NCBI RefSeq assembly: GCF_036802865.1
Contig: NZ_DAIRVK010000003.1
Coordinates: forward strand, 225,557 to 289,556
Direction of reading: 5' to 3'
Length of the DNA: 64,000 bases
From: Sulfurospirillum sp036802865
GTDB lineage: Bacteria > Campylobacterota > Campylobacteria > Campylobacterales > Sulfurospirillaceae
The position numbers and the translations under genes were made by a program. Each line of letters begins with the position of its first letter. The first letter of the stretch is position 1. The notes beneath the pieces are model-generated. The model searched no databases. It saw only the letters and a list, made by a program, of their open reading frames with translations, and was not told the DNA's origin. Positions 32,997 through 42,883 of this stretch are shown one piece after another.

Positions 32997-35900
32997 TTAA
33001 ACCTCCCCTACCATCGTCGCATGGTGCTGACGTTTTGAAAACATTCCTCGAACCAACACAAAAAAGAGTGGTACGAGAAAAATCGCTAAAAAAGTTGCAC
33101 TCAGTGTCCCTCCAATAATGCCCGTACCAATCGAAATACGACTATTAGCACCCGCACCCGTAGAGAGAGCCAGAGGCAGAACACCTGCTATAAACGCTAA
33201 GGATGTCATCAAAATAGGTCTTAACCTCAACTTTGCACCCTCGACGGCTGCTTCTAAAAGTGTGGCTCCTCTGTTGTAGGAAGCTTCCGCAAACTCGACA
33301 ATCAAAATGGCATTTTTAGAAGAGAGCCCGATAGTGGTTAAAAGAGCCACTTGGAAATAAACATCGTTTTCTAACCCTCGAAGCGAAGCGGCTAAAACAG
33401 AGCCAAAAACACCCAAAGGAATAACCAATAGAACGGAAAAAGGTACAGCCCAACTCTCATAAAGGGCGGCTAAACATAAAAAGACGACCAAGATAGAAAT
33501 GCTATAAAGTTTAACCGTTTGACCACTGGAGAGTCTTTCTTGGTACGAAAGTCCACTCCACGCAAAGCTTGTACCTGCAGGTAAAGCCTGTGCTAGGGCT
33601 TCCATTTTATCCATTGCCACGCCTGAACTCACACCGGGTGCGGCTGAGCCTTGAATTTCATACGACGCAAGACCATTGTATCGGGTCAAACTTTGCGCGC
33701 CATATGTCCATCCTGTGGTTGCAAAAGCAGAAAAAGGCGTCATCACATCTTGGCTGCTTTTCACATACCAGCCATCCAAATCTTCAGGCTTGGAGCGAAA
33801 ATCCACATCCCCTTGTGCATAAACTTTTTTGATGCGTCCACGATCAACAAAGTCATTGACATATTTACCTGCCCATGCGTAGCTGAGGGTATCGTCAATG
33901 TCAGAGAGCGAAAGTCCAAGTGCTACAGCTTTGGCTTCATCAATTTTCACTTTGAGTTGCGGTGTTTCACCCAAGCTTCCTAAACGAACCGCGCTAAATA
34001 GGCTCTCTTGACGCACATTGCTGAGCAAGGTGTCACGAAATGTTTTAAATTGTTCACGATTGGTATCGGAAAGCGCTTGAAGTTGAAAGCTAAAGCCATT
34101 GCTTTGTCCTAAGCCTTGTATAGCAGGAGGATTGAGCGAAAAAATCTGCGCATCTCGCACACGTGAAAGGTTTTGAGTTGCGCGATTTGAGATGGTATCG
34201 GCTCTGTTGTAAACGCCTGGTCTTTGATCCCAATCTTTAAGTGCTATAAACGCCATACCTGCATTTTGACCACTTCCGCTAAAGCTAAACCCTGAAATGG
34301 TAAAAAGGGCTTCGGTATTGTTAGACTCATCATTTAAAAAGTAACGCTCAATTTCACGGGCTACCGCATCACTACGTTTAAATGAAGCACCTTCTGGCAA
34401 GCTGAACTGCACCATACTGTTACCTTGGTCTTCACTCGGTAAAAAGCCTGTTGGAAGGCGTGTGATTAAAAGTGCCATCACAGAAGCGATAATGCCATAA
34501 AGAAGCATCCAACGAAGTGGTTTTATGATAATAGCGCCTACATGTCCTTTATAACGCTCAATCAAAGCATCAAATGTTTGATTAAACCAGCCAAAAAAAC
34601 CATGACTATGGGTTTCAACATGCGGCTTTAACAATGAAGCGCAGAGTGCTGGTGTTAACGTCAACGCCACGATAACGGAGAGAATCATCGAAGAGACGAT
34701 GGTAATGGAAAATTGACGGTAAATAACCCCCGTTGAGCCTCCAAAAAACGCCATAGGAAGAAAAACAGCCGAAAGCACTGTCGCAATACCAATCAGCGCA
34801 CTGGTGATTTCTCGCATCGACTTCTCCGTCGCTTCCACAGGAGAAAGATGTTCTTCGCGCATAATACGCTCAACGTTTTCAACGACGACAATCGCATCAT
34901 CCACCAAAAGACCGATGGAAAGTACCATACCAAACATCGTTAGGGTATTGATGGAGTAACCAAAAACCTCTAAAACGCCAAACGTACCTAAAAGAACAAC
35001 AGGAACAGCAATAGCAGGAATCAACGTAGCACGCCAATTTTGCAAAAAGACAAACATAACGACAACGACAAGTAAAATCGCTTCAAACAGGGTTTTAACG
35101 ACCTCTTCAATCGAAATGCGAATAAACTTTGTGCTATCTCTCGGATACGCCACTTTATAGCCATCAGGCATCGTAGGTTCCATCTTCGCAACCATTTTTT
35201 TAATGCGATCAGCCGTGGAAAGCGCATTGGCACCAGGAGCCAACATAACCGCAAGTCCCGATGCAGGGTGCCCGTTGAGTCTGGTCACATTGTTGTAACT
35301 CTCGCTGCCAAGCTCCACACGCGCTACATCACTTAAGCGAACAATAGCGCCGTTACTATCGCTTTTAACGATAATATTAGAAAACTCTTCCGCCGTTTGC
35401 AGTTGCGATTTTGCCGTTACGGTTGCATTAAGCTGTTGATCTGCATTGCTTGGGAGCGCACCAATACTACCCGCAGAAACTTGAACATTTTGTGCGATAA
35501 TAGCGTTGCTGATATCGGAGGGCATTAAGTTATACGAAGCGAGTTTATTAGGATCAAGCCAAATACGCATGGCATACTGACCGCCAAAGACCTGTACGGT
35601 ACCAACACCCTCTAAACGCGCAATCGGATCTTGCATATTACTGAGCAGGTAATCGGCAACATCCACCGACATTTTGGTATCGGTGGTGTCATACAACGAG
35701 ATAATCATCAAAAAGTCATTTTGTGCTTTGGTAACGCGCACACCTTCATTTTGAACGGACTTTGGAAGACGCGTGGTAATTTGGGCGACTTTGTTTTGCA
35801 CTTGAACTTGTGCCGTGTCCGCATCCGTGCCTTTTTGAAAGGTCACATCAATACGTGCTGAACCAGAAGAGCTACTGCTCGATGTAAAATACAAAAGCCC

Positions 35901-36122
35901 ATCTAATCCCGTGAGTTGTTGCTCAATAATCTGAATAACACTGTTTTCAACGGTTTGTGCCGAAGCGCCTGTATAGGTTGTGTCAACACGAATGGTGGGA
36001 GGTGCGACATCGGGGTATTGAGCAACAGGTAAGCTCAAAATTGACCCTATACCTGCAAGCATAATAACGATGGAGATAACCCACGCAAAAATGGGTCTAT
36101 GAATAAAAAAATGTGCGATCAT
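32997..36122 (-). CDS. RND multidrug efflux permease (AcrB/CmeB-like, HAE1)
   Basis: A 1041-aa inner-membrane pump with the family layout of 12 helices and two large periplasmic loops. The proton-relay Asp pair is in IGLLVDDAIVVVENVER (helix 4). FFIHRPIFAWVISI at the start, and LTTIGLSSKNAILIVEFA with its helix-10 Lys, are diagnostic of the HAE1 (drug) branch. It exports drugs, bile salts or solvents with the adaptor and channel encoded on either side. It overlaps the adaptor stop by 4 nt. Confidence 0.95.
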   Translation of the reverse strand: MIAHFFIHRPIFAWVISIVIMLAGIGSILSLPVAQYPDVAPPTIRVDTTYTGASAQTVENSVIQIIEQQLTGLDGLLYFTSSSSSSGSARIDVTFQKGTDADTAQVQVQNKVAQITTRLPKSVQNEGVRVTKAQNDFLMIISLYDTTDTKMSVDVADYLLSNMQDPIARLEGVGTVQVFGGQYAMRIWLDPNKLASYNLMPSDISNAIIAQNVQVSAGSIGALPSNADQQLNATVTAKSQLQTAEEFSNIIVKSDSNGAIVRLSDVARVELGSESYNNVTRLNGHPASGLAVMLAPGANALSTADRIKKMVAKMEPTMPDGYKVAYPRDSTKFIRISIEEVVKTLFEAILLVVVVMFVFLQNWRATLIPAIAVPVVLLGTFGVLEVFGYSINTLTMFGMVLSIGLLVDDAIVVVENVERIMREEHLSPVEATEKSMREITSALIGIATVLSAVFLPMAFFGGSTGVIYRQFSITIVSSMILSVIVALTLTPALCASLLKPHVETHSHGFFGWFNQTFDALIERYKGHVGAIIIKPLRWMLLYGIIASVMALLITRLPTGFLPSEDQGNSMVQFSLPEGASFKRSDAVAREIERYFLNDESNNTEALFTISGFSFSGSGQNAGMAFIALKDWDQRPGVYNRADTISNRATQNLSRVRDAQIFSLNPPAIQGLGQSNGFSFQLQALSDTNREQFKTFRDTLLSNVRQESLFSAVRLGSLGETPQLKVKIDEAKAVALGLSLSDIDDTLSYAWAGKYVNDFVDRGRIKKVYAQGDVDFRSKPEDLDGWYVKSSQDVMTPFSAFATTGWTYGAQSLTRYNGLASYEIQGSAAPGVSSGVAMDKMEALAQALPAGTSFAWSGLSYQERLSSGQTVKLYSISILVVFLCLAALYESWAVPFSVLLVIPLGVFGSVLAASLRGLENDVYFQVALLTTIGLSSKNAILIVEFAEASYNRGATLLEAAVEGAKLRLRPILMTSLAFIAGVLPLALSTGAGANSRISIGTGIIGGTLSATFLAIFLVPLFFVLVRGMFSKRQHHATMVGEV

Positions 36123-37258
36123 TGTGCTTTACCCAAGGTCGCAGTCACATCAACCACGCGAACGGTATCGCCAACACGTACCTTATTGGTACCTTCGACA
36201 ACAACACGGTCCGTAGCATTTAACCCACTGTTAACAAGCCATGTATCGCCTATGACACGATCCGTTATTAACACACGTTTTTCTATTTTATTCTCAGCGG
36301 TCACAATCAGTGCGGTTGCATTGCCTTTAGGATCACGCTGAACCCCTTGTTGTGGGACTAAAACAGCATCGGCATCAATCGCTTCATCTATGACAGCTCG
36401 CACATACATGCCGGGAAGTAAAATTCCATCAGGATTAGGAAATGTCGCACGAAGGGTTACAGAACCTGTACTTTCATCAACGGCTATCTCTTGAAATTGA
36501 AGATTACCGCTGTGCTGATACACACTACCATCTTCCAGTTTTAAAGAAAGCTTCGTACTACCATGCGTTACACCTTTTCGTGCCAAAAGGGCTCTCAACT
36601 TCAAAAGTTGTGTACTCGACTGCGTAAGGTCCACATAAATAGGGTCAAGCACACGAATGGTCGCAAGGGAAGTCGTTTGCCCTGCTGTTACAAGTGCGCC
36701 AACCGTGTCACTTGATGTACCAATACGCCCACTAATAGGTGCTTTTATTTTTGTATATTCTAAATTAATACGTGCGCTCTGCAATGCTGCTTTTTTCCCT
36801 TCTACCGTTGCGAGTGCTTGTAAATAGGCGGCTTTTGCATCTTCCATATCTTGTTTTGAAACACCGTCTATTTTGACAAGATCCGCATAACGCTCACTTT
36901 TCAAACGTGTTGCTTCCAGTGTTGCTTCCGCATTTTGCAGTGTTGCTTTGGCTTCATCAAAGGCAGATTGGTAACTAGCAGGGTCGATTTGATAGAGCAC
37001 CGTCTCCTTTTTTACAAAAGAGCCCTCTTCAAAAAGACGTGCTTGAATAATGCCGCCTATTTGCGGACGAATTTCTGAACTGAGTGTTGCTTTTGTCCGA
37101 CCAGGAAGCTCACGCGTCAATGTGACATTTTGAGAGCTGAGGGTATAAACACCTACTTCTACTGGCATAGCAGACTTGACAGATTTGTTCTCCTGCGAAC
37201 AACCAAGCCATAAAAAAGGCAACAGTAACAAAAGAGATTTGAGGGCTTTAAAAATCAT
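36119..37258 (-). CDS. RND periplasmic adaptor lipoprotein (AcrA/CmeA-like)
   Basis: The 379-aa protein has a lipoprotein signal (LLLPFLWLGCSQ, Cys at about 20), a beta-barrel/lipoyl section (GRTKATLSSEIRPQIGGII), a helical hairpin (about residues 95-165) and the second lipoyl half (IKAPISGRIGTS). It bridges permease and outer-membrane channel. First gene of the adaptor-permease-channel operon; no TetR/CmeR-type regulator gene is found beside it. Confidence 0.94.
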   Translation of the reverse strand: MIFKALKSLLLLLPFLWLGCSQENKSVKSAMPVEVGVYTLSSQNVTLTRELPGRTKATLSSEIRPQIGGIIQARLFEEGSFVKKETVLYQIDPASYQSAFDEAKATLQNAEATLEATRLKSERYADLVKIDGVSKQDMEDAKAAYLQALATVEGKKAALQSARINLEYTKIKAPISGRIGTSSDTVGALVTAGQTTSLATIRVLDPIYVDLTQSSTQLLKLRALLARKGVTHGSTKLSLKLEDGSVYQHSGNLQFQEIAVDESTGSVTLRATFPNPDGILLPGMYVRAVIDEAIDADAVLVPQQGVQRDPKGNATALIVTAENKIEKRVLITDRVIGDTWLVNSGLNATDRVVVEGTNKVRVGDTVRVVDVTATLGKAQ

Positions 37259-37372
37259 ATTATTTCCTTGTAAATTATGAACGCCATTTTACACCACTTA
37301 TGTTAACCGAACCTTGCACAAATAGAGCAAAAGCGTGCTAGAATAGCATAAATTATTTTATGAGGAATATCA

Positions 37373-37798
37373 GTGACCATTGAATGGGATGAGCGTTTTA
37401 GCCTGCATCACGAGCTTCTCGATAAACAGCATCAAGAACTTTTTGAACTTGCTAACGCAGCACAAAAACTTGATCCGAACAACGCAAATAAAGAGGAACT
37501 GGGAAGGCTTTTTAAAGAGTTTTATGACTATATGGCAAAACATTTTAAAGAGGAAGAGGCGTATATGCAGAGCCTTGATTATCCTCTCTTGGAAAAACAT
37601 AAGAAATTTCATGAGAGTATCATTGATGGGATGACTAAAATTTTAAAAGAGAAAAAAGGGGTGGCTGAACTTCAAAAAAGCATCCAAATGATCGCTAAGA
37701 AATGGCTCGTTGAACATATCTTGGAAAATGATCTCCAAATTGAAAAATGGCGTAAAAGCATTACGGTCACAGATGAAGATGTCGTTTCCTTTCTTTAA
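37373..37798 (+). CDS. Bacteriohemerythrin
   Basis: A 141-aa single-domain hemerythrin with the di-iron ligands: H in FSLHHELLDKQH (H and HxxxE-type set), HFKEEEAYM, KKFHESI and the late WLVEHILENDLQ (HxxxxD). It binds O2 reversibly; in microaerophiles it is thought to store or sense oxygen. Translation starts at GTG after GAGGAATATCA. The gene stands alone, and the TTTACATGTAAA palindrome begins 4 nt after its stop. Confidence 0.93.
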   Translation: MTIEWDERFSLHHELLDKQHQELFELANAAQKLDPNNANKEELGRLFKEFYDYMAKHFKEEEAYMQSLDYPLLEKHKKFHESIIDGMTKILKEKKGVAELQKSIQMIAKKWLVEHILENDLQIEKWRKSITVTDEDVVSFL

Positions 37799-37802
37799 TC
37801 CC

Positions 37803-37814
37803 TTTACATGTAAA
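37803..37814. repeat. TTTACATGTAAA palindrome between hemerythrin and rhodanese genes
   Basis: An exact copy filling almost all of the 16-nt gap between two convergent stop codons; it directly abuts the rhodanese-gene stop. This is the clearest case of the palindrome in a purely 3' position. Confidence 0.65.
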
Positions 37815-38507
37815 CTACTTTTGAGGCTGAATCACACTCAATCCAAGTGCTAACCAATCTTGCAAGCCTCCTCGATACCACAACAGCTTTTCTTTTGGAT
37901 AGCCTATTTTGATCAGCTTTCCCATCGCCATACTAGACTGTGCGCACCAAGGACCATTGCAGAAAAAAAGTGCTGTTTTAGCGTGACTAAAATCATACGT
38001 ATCGCCTTTTTTTTCAAACCCTAAGAGTTTTTTTACCCGCTCAAAATCTTCAGGAATCGCTTCATCATACTCAATCTCATCAAAGGGAATATTGACACTA
38101 CTAGGTATGGTCATCTGCTCATACCAATCCCGTTTACGAGCATCGACTAAAATATAAGCATTAGGATTTGCATTGGCTTTGTTCTTAATAAAATCAAGCA
38201 CTTCAAGCTCTCCAACCGTCACGATGCCTTCTCCCATACTCATCGGCTGTATCTTACCCACCGTTGTTACGAAGCTTTTTTGGCATGCAGGTGGAACATT
38301 GTTACCTGCATAATTTCCACTAAAAACATCATCAGGATTGATTCCCACAGGCATACACGCAGCAGGAACAATACGTTCTATGAAAACCTCTTTGAGTGTT
38401 CCATTGTCCCGTTGATGGGTTGTTTTCACACCTGTGAGTTGTAAAACCATTGGACTTTCAGCCAAAAGCATACTCGATAAAAGAGATAAAACTAAAATTC
38501 TACGCAC
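37815..38507 (-). CDS. Periplasmic rhodanese-like domain protein
   Basis: The 230-aa protein has a short signal peptide (MRRILVLSLLSSMLLAES) and a C-terminal rhodanese domain. The active-site Cys is in FFCNGPWCAQS; a second Cys lies 5 residues on. The domain start is AYILVDARKRDWYEQMTIPSS. About 100 residues before it contain a Cys pair (AACMPVG, PPACQKS) of unknown role. Sulfur transfer or sulfide handling in the periplasm would fit a sulfur-respiring organism, but this is inference. Confidence 0.85.
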   Translation of the reverse strand: MRRILVLSLLSSMLLAESPMVLQLTGVKTTHQRDNGTLKEVFIERIVPAACMPVGINPDDVFSGNYAGNNVPPACQKSFVTTVGKIQPMSMGEGIVTVGELEVLDFIKNKANANPNAYILVDARKRDWYEQMTIPSSVNIPFDEIEYDEAIPEDFERVKKLLGFEKKGDTYDFSHAKTALFFCNGPWCAQSSMAMGKLIKIGYPKEKLLWYRGGLQDWLALGLSVIQPQK

Positions 38508-38601
38508 GCGTGACTCCTTGCAGTTTCTAACGCTATCGTAACCCGTTTAAAATTTAAAAGAGAGAAAGAAAATATGTTATACTTTTTTCCAAAGGATAAC
38601 C

Positions 38602-39018
38602 ATGTTAGACTCTGCTATTAGTACTTTTATCACAAAACACCATCTTCTTACATTGGCCACATGTAAAGACAATCTCCCTTATTGCACCAGCTGTTTTTAT
38701 GCATTTTTGGATGAAAGTGCCACTTTTGTCATCGCAACCGATATTCATAAAACAAGGCATGGCAAAGAGGCATTGGAAAACGCTCACGTAGCAGGGACAG
38801 TTGCCTTAGAGACCAAAATCGTGGGAAAGATTCAAGGAGCACAATTTACGGGGATATTTAAAGAAGCAAGTGAAAGTGAGAGAAAGGCTTATTTTAAGCG
38901 CTTTCCATACGCCTTAGCGATGCTGCCAACCCTTTGGAGCATCGAGGTAACGTATCTTAAATTTACCGATAACACATTAGGTTTTGGCAAAAAATTGGAG
39001 TTTATAGCCTCCAATTAA
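38602..39018 (+). CDS. YhbP-like flavin-binding split-barrel protein (UPF0306)
   Basis: The 138-aa sequence aligns from end to end, by eye, with E. coli YhbP: KTRHGKEALENAHVAGTV, GKIQGAQFTGIF and the C-terminal YLKFTDNTLGFGKKLEF all match family-conserved blocks. It belongs to the pyridoxamine-phosphate-oxidase-like split barrels that bind FMN or a related cofactor. No reaction is established. SD AAAGGA precedes the ATG. Confidence 0.87.
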   Translation: MLDSAISTFITKHHLLTLATCKDNLPYCTSCFYAFLDESATFVIATDIHKTRHGKEALENAHVAGTVALETKIVGKIQGAQFTGIFKEASESERKAYFKRFPYALAMLPTLWSIEVTYLKFTDNTLGFGKKLEFIASN

Positions 39019-39041
39019 TGCCAAATAGTCTATCTGTAAAA

Positions 39042-40250
39042 TTATAAGTTAAGTGGTTTATCGGAACATGCCGCTGTAAACACAACGTCCGTTGAACTGT
39101 TAAGCGCTGTCTCTGTTGAGTCTTGAATAACACCGATTAGGAAACCAATCGCCACAACTTGCATCGCAATCTCATCACTAATACCAAAAAGACCGCACGC
39201 AAGAGGAATCAAAAGAAGTGATCCACCTGCAACACCTGAAACACCCGCAGCTGCAATACTTGCAACGACACTGAGTAAAAGTGCGGTTGGGATATCTACT
39301 GAAATACCAAGGGTATTGACCGTTGCAAGCGTTAAAACAGTAATGGTTACCGCTGCTCCTGCCATATTAGCAGTTGCCCCTAAAGGAATAGAGATAGAGT
39401 AGGTATCTTCATGAAGCCCTAATTTTTTGCACAATGCCATATTTACGGGAATATTCGCTGCCGAACTTCGTGTAAAGAATGCTGTTACACCGCTCTCTTT
39501 TAGACATGTGAACACTAAAGGATAAGGGTTGCGTTTGGTTTTGACATACACAATGATTGGATTAAGAACAAGCGCTACAAAAACCATTGTTCCGACAAGA
39601 ATAATGAGTAACTTTCCATAACCAAGGAGTGCTGCAAAACCCGTCTCTGCAAATGTTTCAGCTACTAAACCTAAAATACCAAATGGTGCAAGGCTAATAA
39701 CCGCTTGAACGATTTTTGTCATCGCATCACTGACATCTTTCATCATTTGCTTTGTGTGGTTACTGCTATGGTGCAGTGCAATACCTGCTGCAATTGCCCA
39801 AGTTAATACACCAATATAATTGCCTGTAGAGAGTGCTTTGATAGGATTGTCAACCATGCTAACTAAAAAGCCTTTAACAACGGCAATAATGCTACTTGGA
39901 GGAGTAAGTCCAGCATCTGAAACATTGGCAAGAACCAAAGTGACAGGAAAAGAGAAGCTCACAATAACAGCGATCAATGCTGATAAAAGTGTTCCAATAG
40001 CATAGAGCTGAACAATAGGTTTAATGTTTGTCTGAACACCTACTGGTTTTGTAGCAATTGCTGTTGCTACCAGTACTAAAACCAGCACAGGCGCAACCGC
40101 TTTAAGTGCACCAACAAACAGTTTTCCTAAAATCGAAACAGCCATCGCAGCTGTCGGAGAAACAAGAGCGATAATAACGCCCACTACCATACCAATCAGT
40201 ATGAGAACAATCAAGTTGCCCTCTTTATACTTTGCGACTAAACGCTCCAT
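39042..40250 (-). CDS. sstT: Sodium/serine-threonine symporter SstT
   Basis: The 402-aa transporter of the dicarboxylate/amino acid:cation symporter fold imports serine and threonine with Na+. Signature segments are TRSSAANIPVNMALC (the serine-rich HP1-type loop), GATANMAGAAVTITVLTLA (the Na+-binding NxxG-type helix) and the C-terminal DSTETALNSSTDVVFTAA. About nine hydrophobic segments. Serine is a main carbon source for Campylobacterota. It stands alone, with a 225-nt gap before luxS. Confidence 0.93.
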   Translation of the reverse strand: MERLVAKYKEGNLIVLILIGMVVGVIIALVSPTAAMAVSILGKLFVGALKAVAPVLVLVLVATAIATKPVGVQTNIKPIVQLYAIGTLLSALIAVIVSFSFPVTLVLANVSDAGLTPPSSIIAVVKGFLVSMVDNPIKALSTGNYIGVLTWAIAAGIALHHSSNHTKQMMKDVSDAMTKIVQAVISLAPFGILGLVAETFAETGFAALLGYGKLLIILVGTMVFVALVLNPIIVYVKTKRNPYPLVFTCLKESGVTAFFTRSSAANIPVNMALCKKLGLHEDTYSISIPLGATANMAGAAVTITVLTLATVNTLGISVDIPTALLLSVVASIAAAGVSGVAGGSLLLIPLACGLFGISDEIAMQVVAIGFLIGVIQDSTETALNSSTDVVFTAACSDKPLNL

Positions 40251-40382
40251 ATGAACCTTCCTTACTCAAAATGTGTGTATCTAAACTAATATTCTCTTTA
40301 AAGAAAAGTACTAATCATATAAAAAAGGTTCTTATGGGTGTGTTAAAATGATTAAAATTTGTGAAAAATATAAAGTATTGAA

Positions 40383-40418
40383 AACACGTGGGCTTTCTAC
40401 AGAAGAAAACCACGTGTT
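40383..40418. other. Hairpin in the sstT-luxS gap
   Basis: AACACGTGG and CCACGTGTT form a 9-bp stem with an 18-nt A-rich loop. It is 57 nt past the luxS stop on the minus strand and has no T-run, so it is a weak terminator candidate. The rest of this gap shows nothing I can name. Confidence 0.4.
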
Positions 40419-40475
40419 CATGGAGTCTTTAAAGCTTTGGATTTAAAGGGATGTCAAGAGTCTAAAATCACTTAC

Positions 40476-40976
40476 TTACAGCTTGGACGTATCAAGTTTT
40501 AAGGCTTCGTTATTCATTACGCCAATGTCTGTGCTTAAAATGGTTGAAGCGATAGTGTGAGCCTCATCCAATGAGTGCATTTTATAGGTTCCGCACTGAT
40601 ACACATTAAGCTCTGGAATATCGTTTTCACTCTTAACCTGTAAAATGTCTTTCATAGAAGCTTTCCATGCATCGACAACGCGTTGTTCATTTGGTGTGCC
40701 AATCAAACTCATATAAAAACCTGTTCGGCACCCCATCGGTGAAATATCGATAATCTCGACACCTTGACCATTAAGATGGTTACGCATAAAGCCCGCAAAA
40801 AGATGTTCTAAGGTATGAATACCTCTTTCTGGAAGTATGGCTTCGTTGGGTTTACAAAAACGAAGATCAAATACGGTGATCTCATCGCCATGAGGTGTTT
40901 TCATCGTTTTAGCAACTCTGACCGCGGGTGCTGGCATTTTGACGTGATCTACACAAAAACTGTCTAGTAATGGCAT
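40476..40976 (-). CDS. luxS: S-ribosylhomocysteine lyase LuxS
   Basis: The 166-aa protein splits S-ribosylhomocysteine into homocysteine and the AI-2 precursor DPD in the activated methyl cycle. The metal site HTLEH is near residue 54 with its partner His (C-terminal DEAHTIAS), and the catalytic Cys is in DISPMGCRTGFYM. N-terminal SFCVDHVKMPAPAVRVAK is typical. It is monocistronic and divergent from the Na/Pi transporter operon. Confidence 0.96.
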   Translation of the reverse strand: MPLLDSFCVDHVKMPAPAVRVAKTMKTPHGDEITVFDLRFCKPNEAILPERGIHTLEHLFAGFMRNHLNGQGVEIIDISPMGCRTGFYMSLIGTPNEQRVVDAWKASMKDILQVKSENDIPELNVYQCGTYKMHSLDEAHTIASTILSTDIGVMNNEALKLDTSKL

Positions 40977-41039
40977 AGTAACTCCTTTTTTTATTCTATT
41001 TTCTTGAAAAAAGTGTACAATAATTTGCCATACATCCTC

Positions 41040-41051
41040 TTTACATGTAAA
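41040..41051. repeat. TTTACATGTAAA palindrome just upstream of the Na/Pi transporter
   Basis: An exact copy, ending 8 nt before the GTG start and running into the SD (AAAGGA). Unlike the 3'-end copies, this one sits in a translation-initiation region between divergent genes. Confidence 0.6.
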
Positions 41052-41059
41052 GGAATATT

Positions 41060-42883
41060 GTGAAACGACTGTTCCTCCTTGTGGTTATTCTCGCATCGTC
41101 ATATGCCTTTATTCAAAGTACAAATATTCTTCATATTGCAGCAGGTGTGGCTATCTTTTTATTTGGTATGCGTAATCTTGAAGAGGGATTTCGTTTCTTT
41201 GTAGGCGGACTTCTCGACAAATTTCTCAAAAAAATCACGAACAATCTCTATAAAAGTATTCTCTTTGGTGCCATCACAACAACCCTCATGCAATCCAGTG
41301 GGTTGGTTGCGGTTATCGCCATATCCTTTATCAGTGCAGGGCTCATCAGTGTTGCACAAGGTATTGGCATCATTTTGGGTGGAAATATTGGCACAACAAC
41401 AGGCGCTTGGCTTATTGCAGGACTGGGGCTTAAGATCAACATCGCGACTTACGCACTTCCGATGCTCGTCTTTGGAACACTGCTGATTTTTCAAGAGAGT
41501 AAACGCCTCAAAGGAATTGGTTACGCCCTTACTGGGCTTGGCTTCTCTTTTTTGGGAATAGCGTACATGAAAGAGGGTTTTGATGCTTTTAAGGAGACCA
41601 TCGATCTCACACAATACTCTGCTGATGGCTTTAGTGGTCTGATTTTATTTACATTAGTTGGTGCGGGCATGACGATCATCATGCAATCCTCGCATGCATC
41701 GCTGGTACTCATTTTAACAGCACTTTCTGCTTCGCAAATCACCTATGAAAATGCGATTGCACTCACCATTGGTGCCAATATTGGGACAACTATCACAGCC
41801 ATTTTGGGCGCATTTGGAGCTGGCTATGAAGGTAAAAAACTTGCGGGTGCTCATTTTTTAATTAACAGTCTCACAGGCTTTTTACTCATCTGGTTTGTGC
41901 CACAATTCATCCATTTCATAGACCTTACAGCACCTTTTTTAGGCATTGCTCAGCATGATTATACGCTTAAACTTGCCCTTTATCATACCTATTTTAACCT
42001 CATATGTGTTCTCTTGTTTGCACCGCTCGTGCATGGATTGGTTGCCTTGCTCAATCATCTCTTTAAACCTGCGCCAACGCTTGAGAGTGAAAGCGATGAT
42101 GTCATGTTTATCAACGAAAGCGCATTAGATTTTCCAGACACGGCACAAGCAACACTTCTCAAAGAGACTAAACATCTTTACAACAATGTCTTTGACATTA
42201 TCGCTCAAGGACTCAGCGTTACAAAAGAAGACATCAACTCAGGCATGGAAATTGATGATATTTTAAAGCTACGCAATGTGGCAATGTATGTCAATATGGA
42301 TGAGTATTATGAAAAACGTATCAAAGAAATTTATGGCAAAATCATAAACTTTGCAATTCTAGCACAAGGCAAGTTTTCCAACGAAAGTAACACCCAACTT
42401 ATTCCGATTAAAAATGCTACTATTGAAATTGTTGAAGCATTTAAAGCCTCAAAACATATGCAAAAAAACATGCTTCGATACATCGACTCCGAGAATGAAG
42501 ACATACGAAACGAATACAATCATATTCGCAGAAATCTTATTAAACATCTGCGCAACATGCAACTGATCGTCAATACATCTGAAGAAGATATCGCAGTTTT
42601 ACTGCTCAGTAAACTCCAACTCGATGCTCAAAAATATGACATAGCCGCAAACAAATCGCTCGACAATCTCATTCGTACCAATAAAATAACCTACACGATG
42701 GCAACGTCCCTAATGAACGATACGACATATGCCTATACCATTGCATCAGAACTTACCAAAGTGGCGCATACCCTTTTCATTCATACCGATACCGAGTTTT
42801 CAGAAGGTCGTGAAGCTTTGATCTTAGATGAGACAGAAGTAACCGATTTAACGCATCCAACTGAGCCAAGGAGTAACACATGA
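41060..42883 (+). CDS. Na/Pi cotransporter family protein with PhoU-like tail (NptA/YjbB-type)
   Basis: The 607-aa protein has two NptA-type inverted membrane repeats, each with the QSS/GANIGTT signatures: TTLMQSSGLVAVIAI and GGNIGTTTGAWL, then TIIMQSSHASLVLIL and GANIGTTITAIL. After about residue 350 comes a soluble PhoU-like helical domain (YNNVFDIIAQGL to the end). Related proteins move phosphate with Na+, often outward in bacteria. Translation begins at GTG. There is no Pho-box-like site upstream, so it is probably not part of the phosphate-starvation set. It overlaps the next gene by 4 nt. Confidence 0.9.
   Translation: MKRLFLLVVILASSYAFIQSTNILHIAAGVAIFLFGMRNLEEGFRFFVGGLLDKFLKKITNNLYKSILFGAITTTLMQSSGLVAVIAISFISAGLISVAQGIGIILGGNIGTTTGAWLIAGLGLKINIATYALPMLVFGTLLIFQESKRLKGIGYALTGLGFSFLGIAYMKEGFDAFKETIDLTQYSADGFSGLILFTLVGAGMTIIMQSSHASLVLILTALSASQITYENAIALTIGANIGTTITAILGAFGAGYEGKKLAGAHFLINSLTGFLLIWFVPQFIHFIDLTAPFLGIAQHDYTLKLALYHTYFNLICVLLFAPLVHGLVALLNHLFKPAPTLESESDDVMFINESALDFPDTAQATLLKETKHLYNNVFDIIAQGLSVTKEDINSGMEIDDILKLRNVAMYVNMDEYYEKRIKEIYGKIINFAILAQGKFSNESNTQLIPIKNATIEIVEAFKASKHMQKNMLRYIDSENEDIRNEYNHIRRNLIKHLRNMQLIVNTSEEDIAVLLLSKLQLDAQKYDIAANKSLDNLIRTNKITYTMATSLMNDTTYAYTIASELTKVAHTLFIHTDTEFSEGREALILDETEVTDLTHPTEPRSNT

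Noticed and set aside
40977..41059. Pho-box-like site upstream of the Na/Pi transporter
   Set aside because: I looked for the GATTAC-N5-GGTWAC pattern here because of the phosphate link and did not find it; only the TTTACATGTAAA palindrome is present.
41159..41614. 151-aa Cys-rich open frame antisense to the Na/Pi transporter
   Set aside because: The cysteines arise from reverse-complemented Ala/Thr codons of the membrane repeats; there is no start signal and the sense frame is clearly the gene.
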